Shown one piece after another: positions 47,659 through 57,499 of a DNA stretch of 64,000 nt (positions are counted from its first letter, which is position 1; the number at the start of each line of letters is the position of its first letter). The DNA comes from Roseburia hominis. Its GTDB lineage: Bacteria > Bacillota > Clostridia > Lachnospirales > Lachnospiraceae. The DNA lies in NCBI RefSeq assembly GCF_021531695.1, contig NZ_JADYUI010000005.1, positions 62,001 to 126,000 on the forward strand, given 5' to 3'. The translations under genes and the position numbers were made by a program. The notes below the pieces were generated by a model that saw only the letters and a list, made by a program, of their open reading frames with translations, was not told the DNA's origin and did no database searches.

Positions 47659-48564
47659 ATGTCTACAAGAGAGGAAATCCAAAAACTAAAAAAGGAAAAG
47701 AATGCAGTAATTCTGGCACATTATTATGTCAATGACGAAGTGCAGGAAATTGCAGACTACATAGGCGATTCCTTTTACTTAAGTAAAGTTGCAACCAAAA
47801 TTGATGCTGCACAGATTATTTTTGCCGGTGTGTCCTTTATGGGCGAGAGTGCAAAAATCTTAAATCCGACAAAACGTGTATTCATGCCGGATGCAGGGGC
47901 AGACTGTGCGATGGCACATATGGTAGATATGAAAAAAATCACGCAGATGCGAGAACAATATGAGGATTTGGCCGTTGTCTGTTATATCAATTCTACGGCA
48001 GAAATAAAAACATTCTCTGATGTGTGTGTCACATCCGCAAATGCAGTAAAGATTGTGAAAAATTTACCAAACAAGAACATTTTCTTTATTCCGGACGGAA
48101 ATCTTGGCGAATATGTAAAAGAACAGATTCCGGAAAAAAATGTGATACTAAATAATGGTTATTGCCCGATTCATGCCGCAATGACAACAGAACAGGTGAA
48201 AAAAGCAAAAGAAACGTATCCGGATGCAGAATTCTTAGTACATCCGGAGTGCAAAAAAGAGATTCTTGCTATGGCGGATTACATTGGAAGCACTTCCGGT
48301 ATTATCAACTATGCAACCAATAGTGAGAAGACGGAATTCATCATCGGTACAGAAAATGGTGTCTTTTATGAATTGAAAAAGAAAAATCCCGGAAAAAAAT
48401 TCTATCCATTGAGCGAAAAAGGGATTTGTCAGGATATGAAAACCATTACACTTACTAAAATATTAAATGTATTAAAAAATGAAGAAAACGAGGTATTTGT
48501 CAGCGACGAAGTAAGACAAAAAGCCATGCGTCCCTTAGAACGTATGTTAGCACTGGCAGAATAA
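47659..48564 (+). CDS. nadA: Quinolinate synthase NadA
   Basis: A 301-residue [4Fe-4S] enzyme that condenses iminoaspartate with dihydroxyacetone phosphate to quinolinate. Seen: VILAHYYVNDEVQEIADYIGD near the N terminus (cited over two motifs), cluster cysteines in DAGADCAMAHM, VHPECKKEI and KGICQDMK. ATG 47659 follows CAGGAGGCG and makes the usual length; the frame from 47512 would read through the operators and promoter. First gene of the de novo NAD operon. Confidence 0.95.
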   Translation: MSTREEIQKLKKEKNAVILAHYYVNDEVQEIADYIGDSFYLSKVATKIDAAQIIFAGVSFMGESAKILNPTKRVFMPDAGADCAMAHMVDMKKITQMREQYEDLAVVCYINSTAEIKTFSDVCVTSANAVKIVKNLPNKNIFFIPDGNLGEYVKEQIPEKNVILNNGYCPIHAAMTTEQVKKAKETYPDAEFLVHPECKKEILAMADYIGSTSGIINYATNSEKTEFIIGTENGVFYELKKKNPGKKFYPLSEKGICQDMKTITLTKILNVLKNEENEVFVSDEVRQKAMRPLERMLALAE

Positions 48565-48568
48565 AAAA

Positions 48569-49903
48569 ATGAAAACAGATGTATTAATTATAGGAAGCGG
48601 ATGTTCCGGTCTTTACTGTGCATTACAGCTTCCTGCTGATAAAAAAATAACAATTATAACAAAATCCGATTTAGAGAGCAGCGATTCCTTTTTAGCGCAG
48701 GGCGGAATGTGCATGTTAAAAGAGGATGCAGATTATGACAGCTATTTTGAAGATACGTTAAAAGCCGGTCATTACGAAAATGATAAAAAATCAGTAGATA
48801 TCATGATTCGTTCTTCCAAAGATGTCGTAAAAGATTTACTTAACTATGGAGTAGATTTTCAAAGAGACGAAAATGGCGAACTTGCATATACCAGAGAAGG
48901 GGCACATTCCACAAAGCGTATTTTATTCCATGAAGACATTACCGGAAAAGAAATTACAAGCCATATTTTGGCACAGGCAAAAAAATGCCCAAATATCACA
49001 CTAATCGAACATACCACTATGTTAGATATTGTCTGCAAAGAAAATGTATGCTATGGTGCCGTGATCCGAAAGGAAGATGGGACATTAGATACAGTAGAAG
49101 CCGATTTTACGGTATTCGCAACCGGCGGAGTCGGTGGACTATATCGTCATTCCACAAACTTCAGACACTTAACAGGGGATGCACTTGCTATTTCCATGCA
49201 TCATCATATTAAACTAAAAGATATCGACTACGTGCAGATTCATCCGACCACCTTTTATTCCGAGAAACCGGAAGATCGTAGTTTTTTGATTTCAGAATCG
49301 GTAAGGGGCGAGGGTGCAAAACTATATGATAAGAATATGAAGCGTTTCGTCAACGAATTATTGCCGCGTGATCTTTTAACAGAAGCAATTTTTGCCCAGA
49401 TGGAGAAAGACGGAACCGATTTTGTATGGGAAGACTTGCGTCCTATCCCAATCGACGAATTGAAATCTCATTTTCCAAATATTGTAAAGCATTGCGAGGA
49501 AATGGGTTATGATGTCACCAAAGAGTGTATCCCGGTTGTTCCTGCACAACATTACTTTATGGGTGGAATTAAGGTTAACCACAAAAGCCGTACCTCGATG
49601 AAACAGCTTTATGCAGTTGGTGAAACCGCCTGCAACGGAGTACATGGCAGAAACCGTCTTGCCAGCAACTCCCTGCTTGAAAGCCTTGTATTTGCCAAAC
49701 GTGCAGCAAAGGATATCATATTAAATTACCCATTGGTAAAAAAAGACCCACAAATATTTGAAACCATTAATCTCAATGATTATACCAATCCGGAATTATT
49801 AGCAGAATCCTATAAAAAACAAGTCTTAAAAAAGATGAAAAAGCAACGGGAAAAAACCAGACTGCATGACGAAGCCGGTAAAAAGCACAAAAAACAGAAA
49901 TAA
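48569..49903 (+). CDS. nadB: L-aspartate oxidase NadB
   Basis: A 444-residue FAD enzyme making iminoaspartate, the NadA substrate. Seen: GSGCSGLYCALQLP dinucleotide-binding start, SFLAQGGMC, ATGGVGGLYRHST, QIHPTTFYSEK, SVRGEGAKLYD, and GRNRLASNSLLES near the end. The C-terminal 30 residues are strongly basic. In anaerobes it probably uses fumarate or another acceptor instead of O2. The ATG lies 4 bp after nadA with a weak ribosome binding site, so translation is probably coupled. Confidence 0.94.
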   Translation: MKTDVLIIGSGCSGLYCALQLPADKKITIITKSDLESSDSFLAQGGMCMLKEDADYDSYFEDTLKAGHYENDKKSVDIMIRSSKDVVKDLLNYGVDFQRDENGELAYTREGAHSTKRILFHEDITGKEITSHILAQAKKCPNITLIEHTTMLDIVCKENVCYGAVIRKEDGTLDTVEADFTVFATGGVGGLYRHSTNFRHLTGDALAISMHHHIKLKDIDYVQIHPTTFYSEKPEDRSFLISESVRGEGAKLYDKNMKRFVNELLPRDLLTEAIFAQMEKDGTDFVWEDLRPIPIDELKSHFPNIVKHCEEMGYDVTKECIPVVPAQHYFMGGIKVNHKSRTSMKQLYAVGETACNGVHGRNRLASNSLLESLVFAKRAAKDIILNYPLVKKDPQIFETINLNDYTNPELLAESYKKQVLKKMKKQREKTRLHDEAGKKHKKQK

Positions 49904-49919
49904 AAGAAAGAGGTAAGAT

Positions 49920-50774
49920 ATGTACGATCAGGTAACTTTAAAATTAAATGTAGATCCACTTATTTTAAGTGCATTACAAGAAGATATCACAAGTGAAGAT
50001 GTTTCAACAAACAGTGTGATGCCGGAACCAAAAGACGGCGAAGTAGATTTAATTTGTAAGGAAGATGGGATTATCTGTGGACTTCAGGTATTCGAACGTA
50101 CTTTTACATTATTAGATGATAAAACAAGAGTAGAATTTTTTGTACAAGATGGCGATGAGGTTAAAAAAGGACAGCTCATGGCAAAAGTATATGGTGATAT
50201 CCGTGTATTACTTTGCGGCGAACGTACTGCACTTAACTATTTACAGAGAATGAGTGGAATTGCAACCTATACCCATTCCGTCGCCGTATTATTAGAGGGA
50301 AGCAAGACAAAACTTTTAGATACCAGAAAAACTACCCCGAATAACCGCATTTTTGAAAAATATGCCGTTCGTATCGGTGGCGGCAACAATCATCGTTATA
50401 ATTTATCTGATGGCGTATTATTAAAGGATAACCATATCGGAGCTGCCGGAAGCGTGACAAAAGCAGTTACAATGGCAAAAGAATATGCACCATTTGTCCG
50501 CAAAATCGAAGTAGAAGTTGAAACGCTCGATATGGTAAAAGAAGCAGTTGCTGCAGGTGCAGATATTATCATGCTTGACAATATGGAACACGAAGAAATG
50601 AAAAAAGCAATGGAAATCATAGATGGAAAGGCAGAAGTTGAAGTTTCCGGAAATGTAACAAAAGAAAATATTGCCCGTCTTACGGATCTTGGCGTTGATT
50701 ATATTTCCAGTGGAGCTCTTACACATTCTGCACCGATTATGGATATTTCATTAAAAAATCTGCATGCAATATAA
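49920..50774 (+). CDS. nadC: Nicotinate-nucleotide pyrophosphorylase NadC
   Basis: A 284-residue quinolinate phosphoribosyltransferase that gives nicotinate mononucleotide. Seen: EDITSEDVSTN at the N terminus, ERTALNYLQRMSGIAT, LDTRKTTPNNRIFEKYAV, GGGNNHRYNLSDGVLLKDNH and VEVSGNVTKEN. AGAGGTAAG precedes the ATG. Third step of the pathway, 17 bp after nadB. Confidence 0.95.
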   Translation: MYDQVTLKLNVDPLILSALQEDITSEDVSTNSVMPEPKDGEVDLICKEDGIICGLQVFERTFTLLDDKTRVEFFVQDGDEVKKGQLMAKVYGDIRVLLCGERTALNYLQRMSGIATYTHSVAVLLEGSKTKLLDTRKTTPNNRIFEKYAVRIGGGNNHRYNLSDGVLLKDNHIGAAGSVTKAVTMAKEYAPFVRKIEVEVETLDMVKEAVAAGADIIMLDNMEHEEMKKAMEIIDGKAEVEVSGNVTKENIARLTDLGVDYISSGALTHSAPIMDISLKNLHAI

Positions 50775-50816
50775 TAATCTACGAACGTTACATTAGTTAG
50801 AAAAGGAGTTTTTGAC

Positions 50817-51362
50817 ATGGATGGAGCAGACAGAAGAAACGAGATTCTTCGAATCTTAGAAGAAAATGACAAACCTGTTTCCGGTCTTGCATTATCAAAA
50901 GAATTAAATGTCAGCAGACAGGTCATTGTTCAGGACATGGCGTTGCTCCGGGCAAATGGACATTCCATCTATTCTACCAATCGTGGATATTTGATAGAGA
51001 AAAAAAATGAAGCTGTCCGTGTTTTAAAAACAATTCATTCCGATGAAGATACTAAGGATGAATTAACAGCAATCGTAGATATGGGCGGACAAGTAAAGGA
51101 TGTTTTTGTATACCATAAGGTCTATGGTGTGGTAAAAGCAGACATGAACATCAAATCCAGAATGGACATCAAAGAATATATGGACGATATCGCATCCGGG
51201 AAATCATCTTTATTAAAAAATGTCACATCCGGATATCATTATCATACAATTGTGGCAGAAAATGAAGAAATTTTAGATATGATTCAGGAAAAATTACAGG
51301 AACTTGGGTTTTTAGCAAAATTGCAGGATTATGAACCTGTAAATTTCTGGGAAGAAAAATAA
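50817..51362 (+). CDS. niaR: NiaR-type (3H domain) transcriptional repressor of NAD biosynthesis
   Basis: A 181-residue regulator: N-terminal winged HTH (ILRILEENDKPVSGLALSK; NVSRQVIVQDMALLRANG) and a C-terminal 3H ligand-binding domain with conserved His in VYHKVYGVV and SGYHYHTIVAE. In Firmicutes this family binds niacin and represses NAD genes. AAAAGGAG precedes the ATG. Encoded last in nadABC, it most likely acts on the paired operators at 47561. Confidence 0.9.
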   Translation: MDGADRRNEILRILEENDKPVSGLALSKELNVSRQVIVQDMALLRANGHSIYSTNRGYLIEKKNEAVRVLKTIHSDEDTKDELTAIVDMGGQVKDVFVYHKVYGVVKADMNIKSRMDIKEYMDDIASGKSSLLKNVTSGYHYHTIVAENEEILDMIQEKLQELGFLAKLQDYEPVNFWEEK

Positions 51363-51376
51363 TAATTTACAAAAAG

Positions 51377-51413
51377 GTCAAAGTGATAAAAAGAACTACA
51401 CTTTGACTTTTTT
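51377..51413 (+). terminator. Intrinsic terminator after niaR
   Basis: GTCAAAGTG / CACTTTGAC with a 13-nt loop and TTTTTT. Confidence 0.85.
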
Positions 51414-51491
51414 GTATAGAAAAAATGGGTAGGAAAATAATTTTGAAAATGTTAATATGTAGTATATCTTGTATAAAAAGGAGACGAGGTC

Positions 51492-53978
51492 GTGGGAAAA
51501 ACCAAAGAAGAAAAACAAGACGAAACGTTTATGGTAAAAGTCGCCACTTTTATCGTTGATCGAAGAAATTTATTTTTTCTATTATTCATTTTAATGATTC
51601 TTTTTTCTATTGTTTCTATGAACTGGGTCAAAGTAGAAAATGAATTATCTGCTTATCTGCCGGAAACAACAGAGACCAGACAGGGACTGGATTTGATGGA
51701 AAAAGAATTTGTCACCTATGGTACAGCCAAAATCATGGTTTCCAACATTTCGTATGATGATGCAGAAAAAATCGAACAAAAAATCAAAAATACAAAAGAT
51801 GTATCCATGGTAATGTTTGATCATACAGAAGATCATTTTAATAATTTTTCTGCATTATATGATATTACATTTGCATATAAGGAAACAGACGACAGATGTC
51901 TGGATGCCTTAGAGACCGTAAAAAAAGAACTGGCAGACTATGACATTTTTGTATCAACCAGTATGGGAGATGCCCAGGCAGACCAGATTGCAAGTGAAAT
52001 GCAGGTTGTCGGCGTATTAGTTGCCATTGTCGTTGTTTCCGTATTGATTTTTACCTCTCAAACATATGCGGAGGTTCCTGTACTACTACTCACCTTCGTA
52101 GCGAGTGCCATTATCACAATGGGAACAAACTTTATAATGGGAACGATTTCCTTCGTATCAAACTCTGTTACTGTTGTACTTCAGTTAGCATTATCCATTG
52201 ACTACGCCGTTATTTTCTGTAACCGCTATAAAGAAGAACACAAAACATTAGATATCAGAGAGGCAGATATTATTGCACTTAGTAAAGCAATCCCGGAAAT
52301 TTCATCCAGTTCACTTACGACTGTCGGAGGCTTGATTGCCATGATGTTCATGCAGTATGGAATCGGACGAGATATGGCGATTTGTTTAATTAAAGCAATT
52401 TTCTTTAGTTTAATGTCAGTATTTCTCTTGATGCCGGGACTTATCATGCTATTTGGTAAGTTGATGGATAAAACCAAGCATAAGAGCTTTATTCCAAAAA
52501 TCCCATGGGTTGGAAAATTCGCATATAAGACCAGATTTATTATGCCTCCGGTCTTTGTTGCAATGATCGTGGTAGCTTATATTATTTCAAATAAATGTCC
52601 ATTCGTATATGGATATAGCACAATTGAGACACCGATTCAAAACGAGACACAGCTTGCGGACGAGATGATTACCGAGAGCTTTGGTGATTCCAATATGGTC
52701 GCATTGATTGTTCCAAACGGAAGCTATGACAAGGAAAAGAAGTTACTTGCTGATTTAGATGCCCGTGAAGAAGTAGATTATACAATGGGACTTGCAAATA
52801 CAGAAGCAATGGATGGCTATATGCTAACAGACAAGCTCTCAGCACGCGACTTTTCCGAATTGCTGGATCTGGATTATGAAGTAGCACAGCTCTTATATAC
52901 CGCATATGCCGTCAATGATGAAAATTATGCAAAAATCGTAAACGGAATTTCATCGTATAAAGTTCCACTGATTGATATGATCATGTTCCTGTATGACGAA
53001 GTGGAAGAAGGCTATGTCACATTAGATGACGAATTGATGGATACCTTAACCGATGCACATGAACAGATGCAGATTGCCAAGGATCAGCTTCAAGGCGAAA
53101 ATTACAGCCGTATGCTGGTTTATCTGAACTTGCCGCAGGAGGGCGAAGAAACCTTTAACTTTCTTGATGAAATGCATACCATGGCAGACAAATATTATGA
53201 TGATGCAAAAGTTCTGGTAGTAGGTGAATCAACCAGTCAATATGATCTGGAAAAGACATTTGAAGTTGATAATAAAGTAGTAAATGTCGTTTCCATTATC
53301 GCAGTCTTAGCCGTACTCTTGTTTACTTTCCAGTCAGCAGGTATGCCGGTGTTATTAATTATGGTAATTCAGGGTGCTATCTGGATGAACTTTGCATTTC
53401 CGGCAATTCAGAAAAACAATGTCTTTTTCATGAGTTATCTGATTGTAAGTTCTATTCAGATGGGTGCAAATATTGACTATGCCATTGTTATTTCCGGTCG
53501 TTTTATGGAGTTAAAAGAAAAAATGTCCAAAAAAGACGCGATTATTGATACAATGAACTTCGCTTTCCCAACAATTATCACATCCGGTTCCATGATGGCA
53601 TTAGCCGGTATTTTGATTGGAAGAATGTCTTCGGATGCCGCTATTTGTGGTATCGGAGACTGCTTAGGGCGAGGAACCATTATTTCTATTATTATTGTTA
53701 TGTTTATTTTGCCACAGATTCTTCTTTTGGGAGAAAAAGTGATTGATAAAACATCCTTTACGGTATCTATGCCTATCAAAACGGCGAGTACATCCGGTCT
53801 GATTCGCGTCGATGGCAGGGTACAGGGACAAATTGACGGTTTTGTTATCGGAGAAGTTCATGGTATTATTCGTGGTGATGCCAATCTCTCTCTTCGAACC
53901 GGAAAAATAGAACCAATATCTGAAACAGAAACAAAAGCCATTGAAGAAGTGGAGGCGGAGTTAAATGAAGACAAATAA
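51492..53978 (+). CDS. MMPL/RND-superfamily transporter with bactofilin-like C-terminal tail
   Basis: An 828-residue membrane protein with two RND-type repeats: N-terminal TM near 20-40, an extracellular domain, five-helix TM block about 165-330; a second extracellular domain, TM block about 590-760. TM motifs include LSIDYAVIFCNRY and QMGANIDYAIVISGR. After the last helix a soluble tail (about 770-806) shows hexad glycine spacing, VDGRVQGQIDGFVIGEVHG, as in bactofilin-type beta-helix rungs. GTG start follows AAGGAGACGAG. It overlaps the next gene by 14 bp, so the two are a functional pair. Related MMPL proteins export lipids or act in envelope assembly. Confidence 0.87.
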   Translation: MGKTKEEKQDETFMVKVATFIVDRRNLFFLLFILMILFSIVSMNWVKVENELSAYLPETTETRQGLDLMEKEFVTYGTAKIMVSNISYDDAEKIEQKIKNTKDVSMVMFDHTEDHFNNFSALYDITFAYKETDDRCLDALETVKKELADYDIFVSTSMGDAQADQIASEMQVVGVLVAIVVVSVLIFTSQTYAEVPVLLLTFVASAIITMGTNFIMGTISFVSNSVTVVLQLALSIDYAVIFCNRYKEEHKTLDIREADIIALSKAIPEISSSSLTTVGGLIAMMFMQYGIGRDMAICLIKAIFFSLMSVFLLMPGLIMLFGKLMDKTKHKSFIPKIPWVGKFAYKTRFIMPPVFVAMIVVAYIISNKCPFVYGYSTIETPIQNETQLADEMITESFGDSNMVALIVPNGSYDKEKKLLADLDAREEVDYTMGLANTEAMDGYMLTDKLSARDFSELLDLDYEVAQLLYTAYAVNDENYAKIVNGISSYKVPLIDMIMFLYDEVEEGYVTLDDELMDTLTDAHEQMQIAKDQLQGENYSRMLVYLNLPQEGEETFNFLDEMHTMADKYYDDAKVLVVGESTSQYDLEKTFEVDNKVVNVVSIIAVLAVLLFTFQSAGMPVLLIMVIQGAIWMNFAFPAIQKNNVFFMSYLIVSSIQMGANIDYAIVISGRFMELKEKMSKKDAIIDTMNFAFPTIITSGSMMALAGILIGRMSSDAAICGIGDCLGRGTIISIIIVMFILPQILLLGEKVIDKTSFTVSMPIKTASTSGLIRVDGRVQGQIDGFVIGEVHGIIRGDANLSLRTGKIEPISETETKAIEEVEAELNEDK

Positions 53979-56900
53979 ATCTTTTGTAAAAAAGACAACG
54001 GCGATACTTTTAACAGCATGTGTCATAAACAGTCTTTTCCCGAATCACCTACTGTTGGCAGCGACAGGAGACACTTTAACTGCCACAGAACAATCAGAAA
54101 CAAATGAAAACACTTCTGAAACACAGATGCAACCGGCTACTGAAGTCGTTACCATAAATTCAAAAGACGATTTTCTTGCTTTCGCCAAAAATTGCAACAC
54201 GGATTCCTGGTCTGTCGGAAAAGTGATAGATTTACAGACAGACATTAGTTTAAGCGGAATGGATTTTTCTCAAATTCCAATTTTTTCCGGAACTTTTAAT
54301 GGAAACGGATATACAATATCCGGTTTTGAATACGAAGAGGATGGTTATGTAACCGGATTGTTCCGTTATCTTGCAATAGGTAGTGAAATCAACAATTTGA
54401 CAGTTCAGGGCGTAATTGACTCAAAAAACAGTAAAGAATGTGTCGGCAGTATCTGCGGTTCCAATGCCGGAACTATCAATAACTGCATTTTTGAAGGCAG
54501 TGTCAACGGCAAAAATAAAACCGGAGGCATCGTTGGTATCAATGAAGCAACCGGAACAATCCGCAACTGCATTATGCGCGGACAGGTGAGCGGTTATTAT
54601 TATACCGGAGGCATTGCAGGACAGAATTTCGGAAGTCTGGAAGGATGTAAAAACAGTGCGAATATCAACGCAGACAATGCATGGGTAGTAGAAGACGATG
54701 GAATGGACTGGTTAAAAGAAATCAGTGAAAATGACAATAAAAGATTACAAAGCGGTGTAGATACCGGAGGAATCGTTGGCTATTCTGTCGGTATTGTCAT
54801 AAATTGTGAAAATTCCGGCATCGTTGGCTACGAACATACCGGATATAATATCGGAGGAATCGCAGGACGTCAGTCCGGTATGCTTTCTAACTGTATCAAC
54901 AAAGGAACTGTTTATGGGCGAAAAGATATTGGCGGCATTGTCGGACAGATGGAACCCTATCTTAGCCTTAATCAAACTGCTTCTTTAGAGGATGCGGTAC
55001 AGGGACTGCATGATAAGATAGATAATACTTTAACAGATATGAATAACACAAAGAATGCCTTCAATGCAGATTGTACTACATTACAGGGATATGCAGACAA
55101 CGCATTATCCAAAAGCCAGGTAATCAGCACACAGATGACTGATTTTGCAAACAAAAACGTTGCATCTCTGGCACAGGTAGCAGGACGAATTGAATATGTA
55201 GCAGATCGTTTTCCAAATATCGTTACACAGATTAATGCAGCAACTTCTGCAATGTCAGCTGTACAAAATGATATCCAGAATATGGGACAATCGGCACAGG
55301 ATGCACTTGCAAACATCGGTCAGGCAGCAGCTGGATCTCCCTTGCCGGATATCAATGGTCAGCTAAATGATGCCAAAGATTTTAGTGCAAATATTTCACA
55401 GGCAGACGATGCACTTGACAATTCTGATGCAATCATGAATGATATTCAAAATATGTTAACGGATCCGGATCAGGAACAGCATGATTCGCAGGAAGATACT
55501 TTAGTTCAGGGAGAAGAAAACTCTTCTGAAATCTCGAATGAAGAATTACAAAATAAAATATCTGAATTACAGACGCAGGTAGAAATTGCACAGGATAATG
55601 CATCTTCTATGCTTGGAACTACATCATCCATACAACAGAACATGGTAACTGCCGGACAAAATGTGGATTTCGGTCCACTCAGTAATGATACACAGACAAT
55701 GACAAACGCATTATCTGAAGCAGGTTCCCAGTTAAAGGCAATTACTGATTATCTAAATGCACAACAGGATATCACATTTTATCAGATGGACACAGCCTTT
55801 CAGGGAAATGTAAATGGACTATATTCTGACCTGCAGGGGATTTCAAGCAGTATGACTACGCTCCGCGCAAATATGTCAGATAATTCTGACAAATTAACGC
55901 AGGATTTCCGAGAAGTCAATGACCAGTTAAACACTGTATTTATGCTGTTTTTAGAGCGTATGGACGAAATAAAGAGTCCTACACTGAATAATGTTTATCA
56001 GGATATTTCAGAGGAAGATATTGAAAGCACTACGCAGGGAAAAGTAGCCGGCTGTACCAACCGTGGAAAAGTAGAAGGCGACATCAATGTTGGCGGTGTC
56101 TCCGGTTCTATGGCATTAGACGAAGAGGATCCGGAAGAAAATGCAGCAGGCAGCACAGAAAAATCGTTGGGCAACCGTTACCTTACAAAATGTATTCTTA
56201 CAGATTGTAAAAATTATGGAACCATTACAGCCAAAAAGGATGGTGCAGGTTGCATCAATGGATATATGTATCTTGGTATTATCAATCGTTGTGAAGCATA
56301 TGGCAGTGCAAAGAGTACAGAAGGCGACTATGTAGGTGGTATCAGCGGTGAGGCGACCGCAGGAATCAGACAGTGCTTTTCCTTATGCAGTCTTTCCGGC
56401 AATGCCTACGTCGGTGGAATCGCCGGATATGCTACCAATCTGCGCGACAGCTATGCCATGTCTGATGTTTCCTGTGAATCTGGCAGAGGTGGTGCTATCG
56501 CAGGACAAGTCGGAACGGAAGAAGACGATTACGTTATGGCAGATCATATCATCGGAAATTATTACGTTTGTGATGATTTGGCGGGCATTGACAATATCAG
56601 CTACACCGGTATCGCAGAACCAATTACATATGATACACTGCTTACCGTGGCAAATCTTCCGTTAGATTACAGGCATTTAACCGTATATTATATGGTAGAT
56701 GGAAAATGCATCGACTCAGAAGAGGTTCCATATGGAGAAAGCCTTTCCAAACTTAACATGCCACAGGTTCCAAAACGAGATGGTTATAATGGCTCATGGC
56801 AGGATGTTGGAAATGAATCCATGCACGGAAATGTAGTACTGGAAGCTGAATATACAGATGAAATTACGGTTTTGGCAAGCCGTGAAACAAGTATAAGTGG

Positions 56901-57351
56901 AAATAAGAACGGCATAAACAAACCATGTGCCTATATTGACGGAAAATTCACAAAAGAATCTGTCCTTCATGCGCAAAAAGCAGAAGAAAAGTACCCTGAT
57001 AATATAAAAAAGGATACCGCATCCATTTATGATATTTCCATGGAAAATATCAAAATAGATACAGACAATCCACCTGTGCTTCGCTTATTAAATACTGCCG
57101 GTGAAAAAGCCTGTGTATTTAAACAAGTTGACGGAAAATGGGAAGAACTTGATACGGCACAAAAAGGCGGATATTTACAAATAGCATCGGACGATGTAGA
57201 AGGAACCTACTGTATCGCAGAAAAATCAAGCGAAATAGGAACTATTCTTATAGCAGCCGGTATCATTCTGATTATTGTCAGTCTTATTATTCTTCGTCGC
57301 AAAAAACAAAAAACAAAAACCGAAAAAAACTCTGGACAAACACAAAAATAG
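53965..57351 (+). CDS. Secreted, membrane-anchored GLUG/coiled-coil surface protein
   Basis: An 1128-residue surface protein. Signal peptide about 1-32 (TTAILLTACVINSLFPNHLL). GLUG-type repeats about 130-330 (TGGIVGINEATGTIRNCIM; TGGIAGQNFGSLEGC), a helical region about 340-660 rich in Gln/Asn/Asp with heptads, a second GLUG block about 685-860, a Listeria-Bacteroides-repeat-like stretch near 905-950, and a C-terminal TM about 1090-1110 followed by RRKKQKTKTEK. No LPXTG sorting motif. GGAGGCGGAG precedes the ATG inside the transporter gene. The coupling suggests that it is the extracellular partner of the MMPL protein. Function unknown. Confidence 0.82.
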   Translation: MKTNKSFVKKTTAILLTACVINSLFPNHLLLAATGDTLTATEQSETNENTSETQMQPATEVVTINSKDDFLAFAKNCNTDSWSVGKVIDLQTDISLSGMDFSQIPIFSGTFNGNGYTISGFEYEEDGYVTGLFRYLAIGSEINNLTVQGVIDSKNSKECVGSICGSNAGTINNCIFEGSVNGKNKTGGIVGINEATGTIRNCIMRGQVSGYYYTGGIAGQNFGSLEGCKNSANINADNAWVVEDDGMDWLKEISENDNKRLQSGVDTGGIVGYSVGIVINCENSGIVGYEHTGYNIGGIAGRQSGMLSNCINKGTVYGRKDIGGIVGQMEPYLSLNQTASLEDAVQGLHDKIDNTLTDMNNTKNAFNADCTTLQGYADNALSKSQVISTQMTDFANKNVASLAQVAGRIEYVADRFPNIVTQINAATSAMSAVQNDIQNMGQSAQDALANIGQAAAGSPLPDINGQLNDAKDFSANISQADDALDNSDAIMNDIQNMLTDPDQEQHDSQEDTLVQGEENSSEISNEELQNKISELQTQVEIAQDNASSMLGTTSSIQQNMVTAGQNVDFGPLSNDTQTMTNALSEAGSQLKAITDYLNAQQDITFYQMDTAFQGNVNGLYSDLQGISSSMTTLRANMSDNSDKLTQDFREVNDQLNTVFMLFLERMDEIKSPTLNNVYQDISEEDIESTTQGKVAGCTNRGKVEGDINVGGVSGSMALDEEDPEENAAGSTEKSLGNRYLTKCILTDCKNYGTITAKKDGAGCINGYMYLGIINRCEAYGSAKSTEGDYVGGISGEATAGIRQCFSLCSLSGNAYVGGIAGYATNLRDSYAMSDVSCESGRGGAIAGQVGTEEDDYVMADHIIGNYYVCDDLAGIDNISYTGIAEPITYDTLLTVANLPLDYRHLTVYYMVDGKCIDSEEVPYGESLSKLNMPQVPKRDGYNGSWQDVGNESMHGNVVLEAEYTDEITVLASRETSISGNKNGINKPCAYIDGKFTKESVLHAQKAEEKYPDNIKKDTASIYDISMENIKIDTDNPPVLRLLNTAGEKACVFKQVDGKWEELDTAQKGGYLQIASDDVEGTYCIAEKSSEIGTILIAAGIILIIVSLIILRRKKQKTKTEKNSGQTQK

Positions 57352-57361
57352 ATGCTATAGT
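57333..57361 (+). promoter_or_regulatory. Promoter of the PTS operon
   Basis: TGGACA, 17-bp spacer, TATAGT, overlapping the end of the surface-protein gene; start expected near 57368, just ahead of the antiterminator target. Confidence 0.55.
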
Positions 57362-57375
57362 ATTTACATAGTATA

Positions 57376-57406
57376 TAGTATGTTACTGGTTGGCAGGCAT
57401 TAACTA
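57376..57406 (+). promoter_or_regulatory. Ribonucleic antiterminator (RAT) for a LicT/SacT/GlcT-type protein
   Basis: The leader contains TGTTACTGGTTGGCAGGCAT, very close to the RAT framework TGTTACTG...GCAGGCA of the BglG/SacY family, closed by TAGT/ACTA arms. Its 3' half (GGCATTAAC) is also the 5' arm of the terminator at 57396, so the two structures exclude each other. Confidence 0.75.
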
Positions 57407-57448
57407 TACATAAATAATCGGTATTTATGTATGTTAATGCCTTTTTTT
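57396..57448 (+). terminator. Regulated leader terminator of the PTS operon
   Basis: About 20-bp stem from GGCATTAAC.ATACATAAATA to its complement with one bulged T, a short CCGA-type loop and seven T residues. It overlaps the RAT and would stop transcription unless the antiterminator protein is bound. Confidence 0.85.
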
Positions 57449-57499
57449 AATCAAAGAGACCTAAAATGCATAAGATACCGGGAAAGAGAGAGTATAGAA

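Noticed and set aside
57431-57499. N-terminal extension of the PTS permease
   Set aside because: The ATG at 57431 lies in the terminator stem and the extra 23 residues are unlike any EIIC start.
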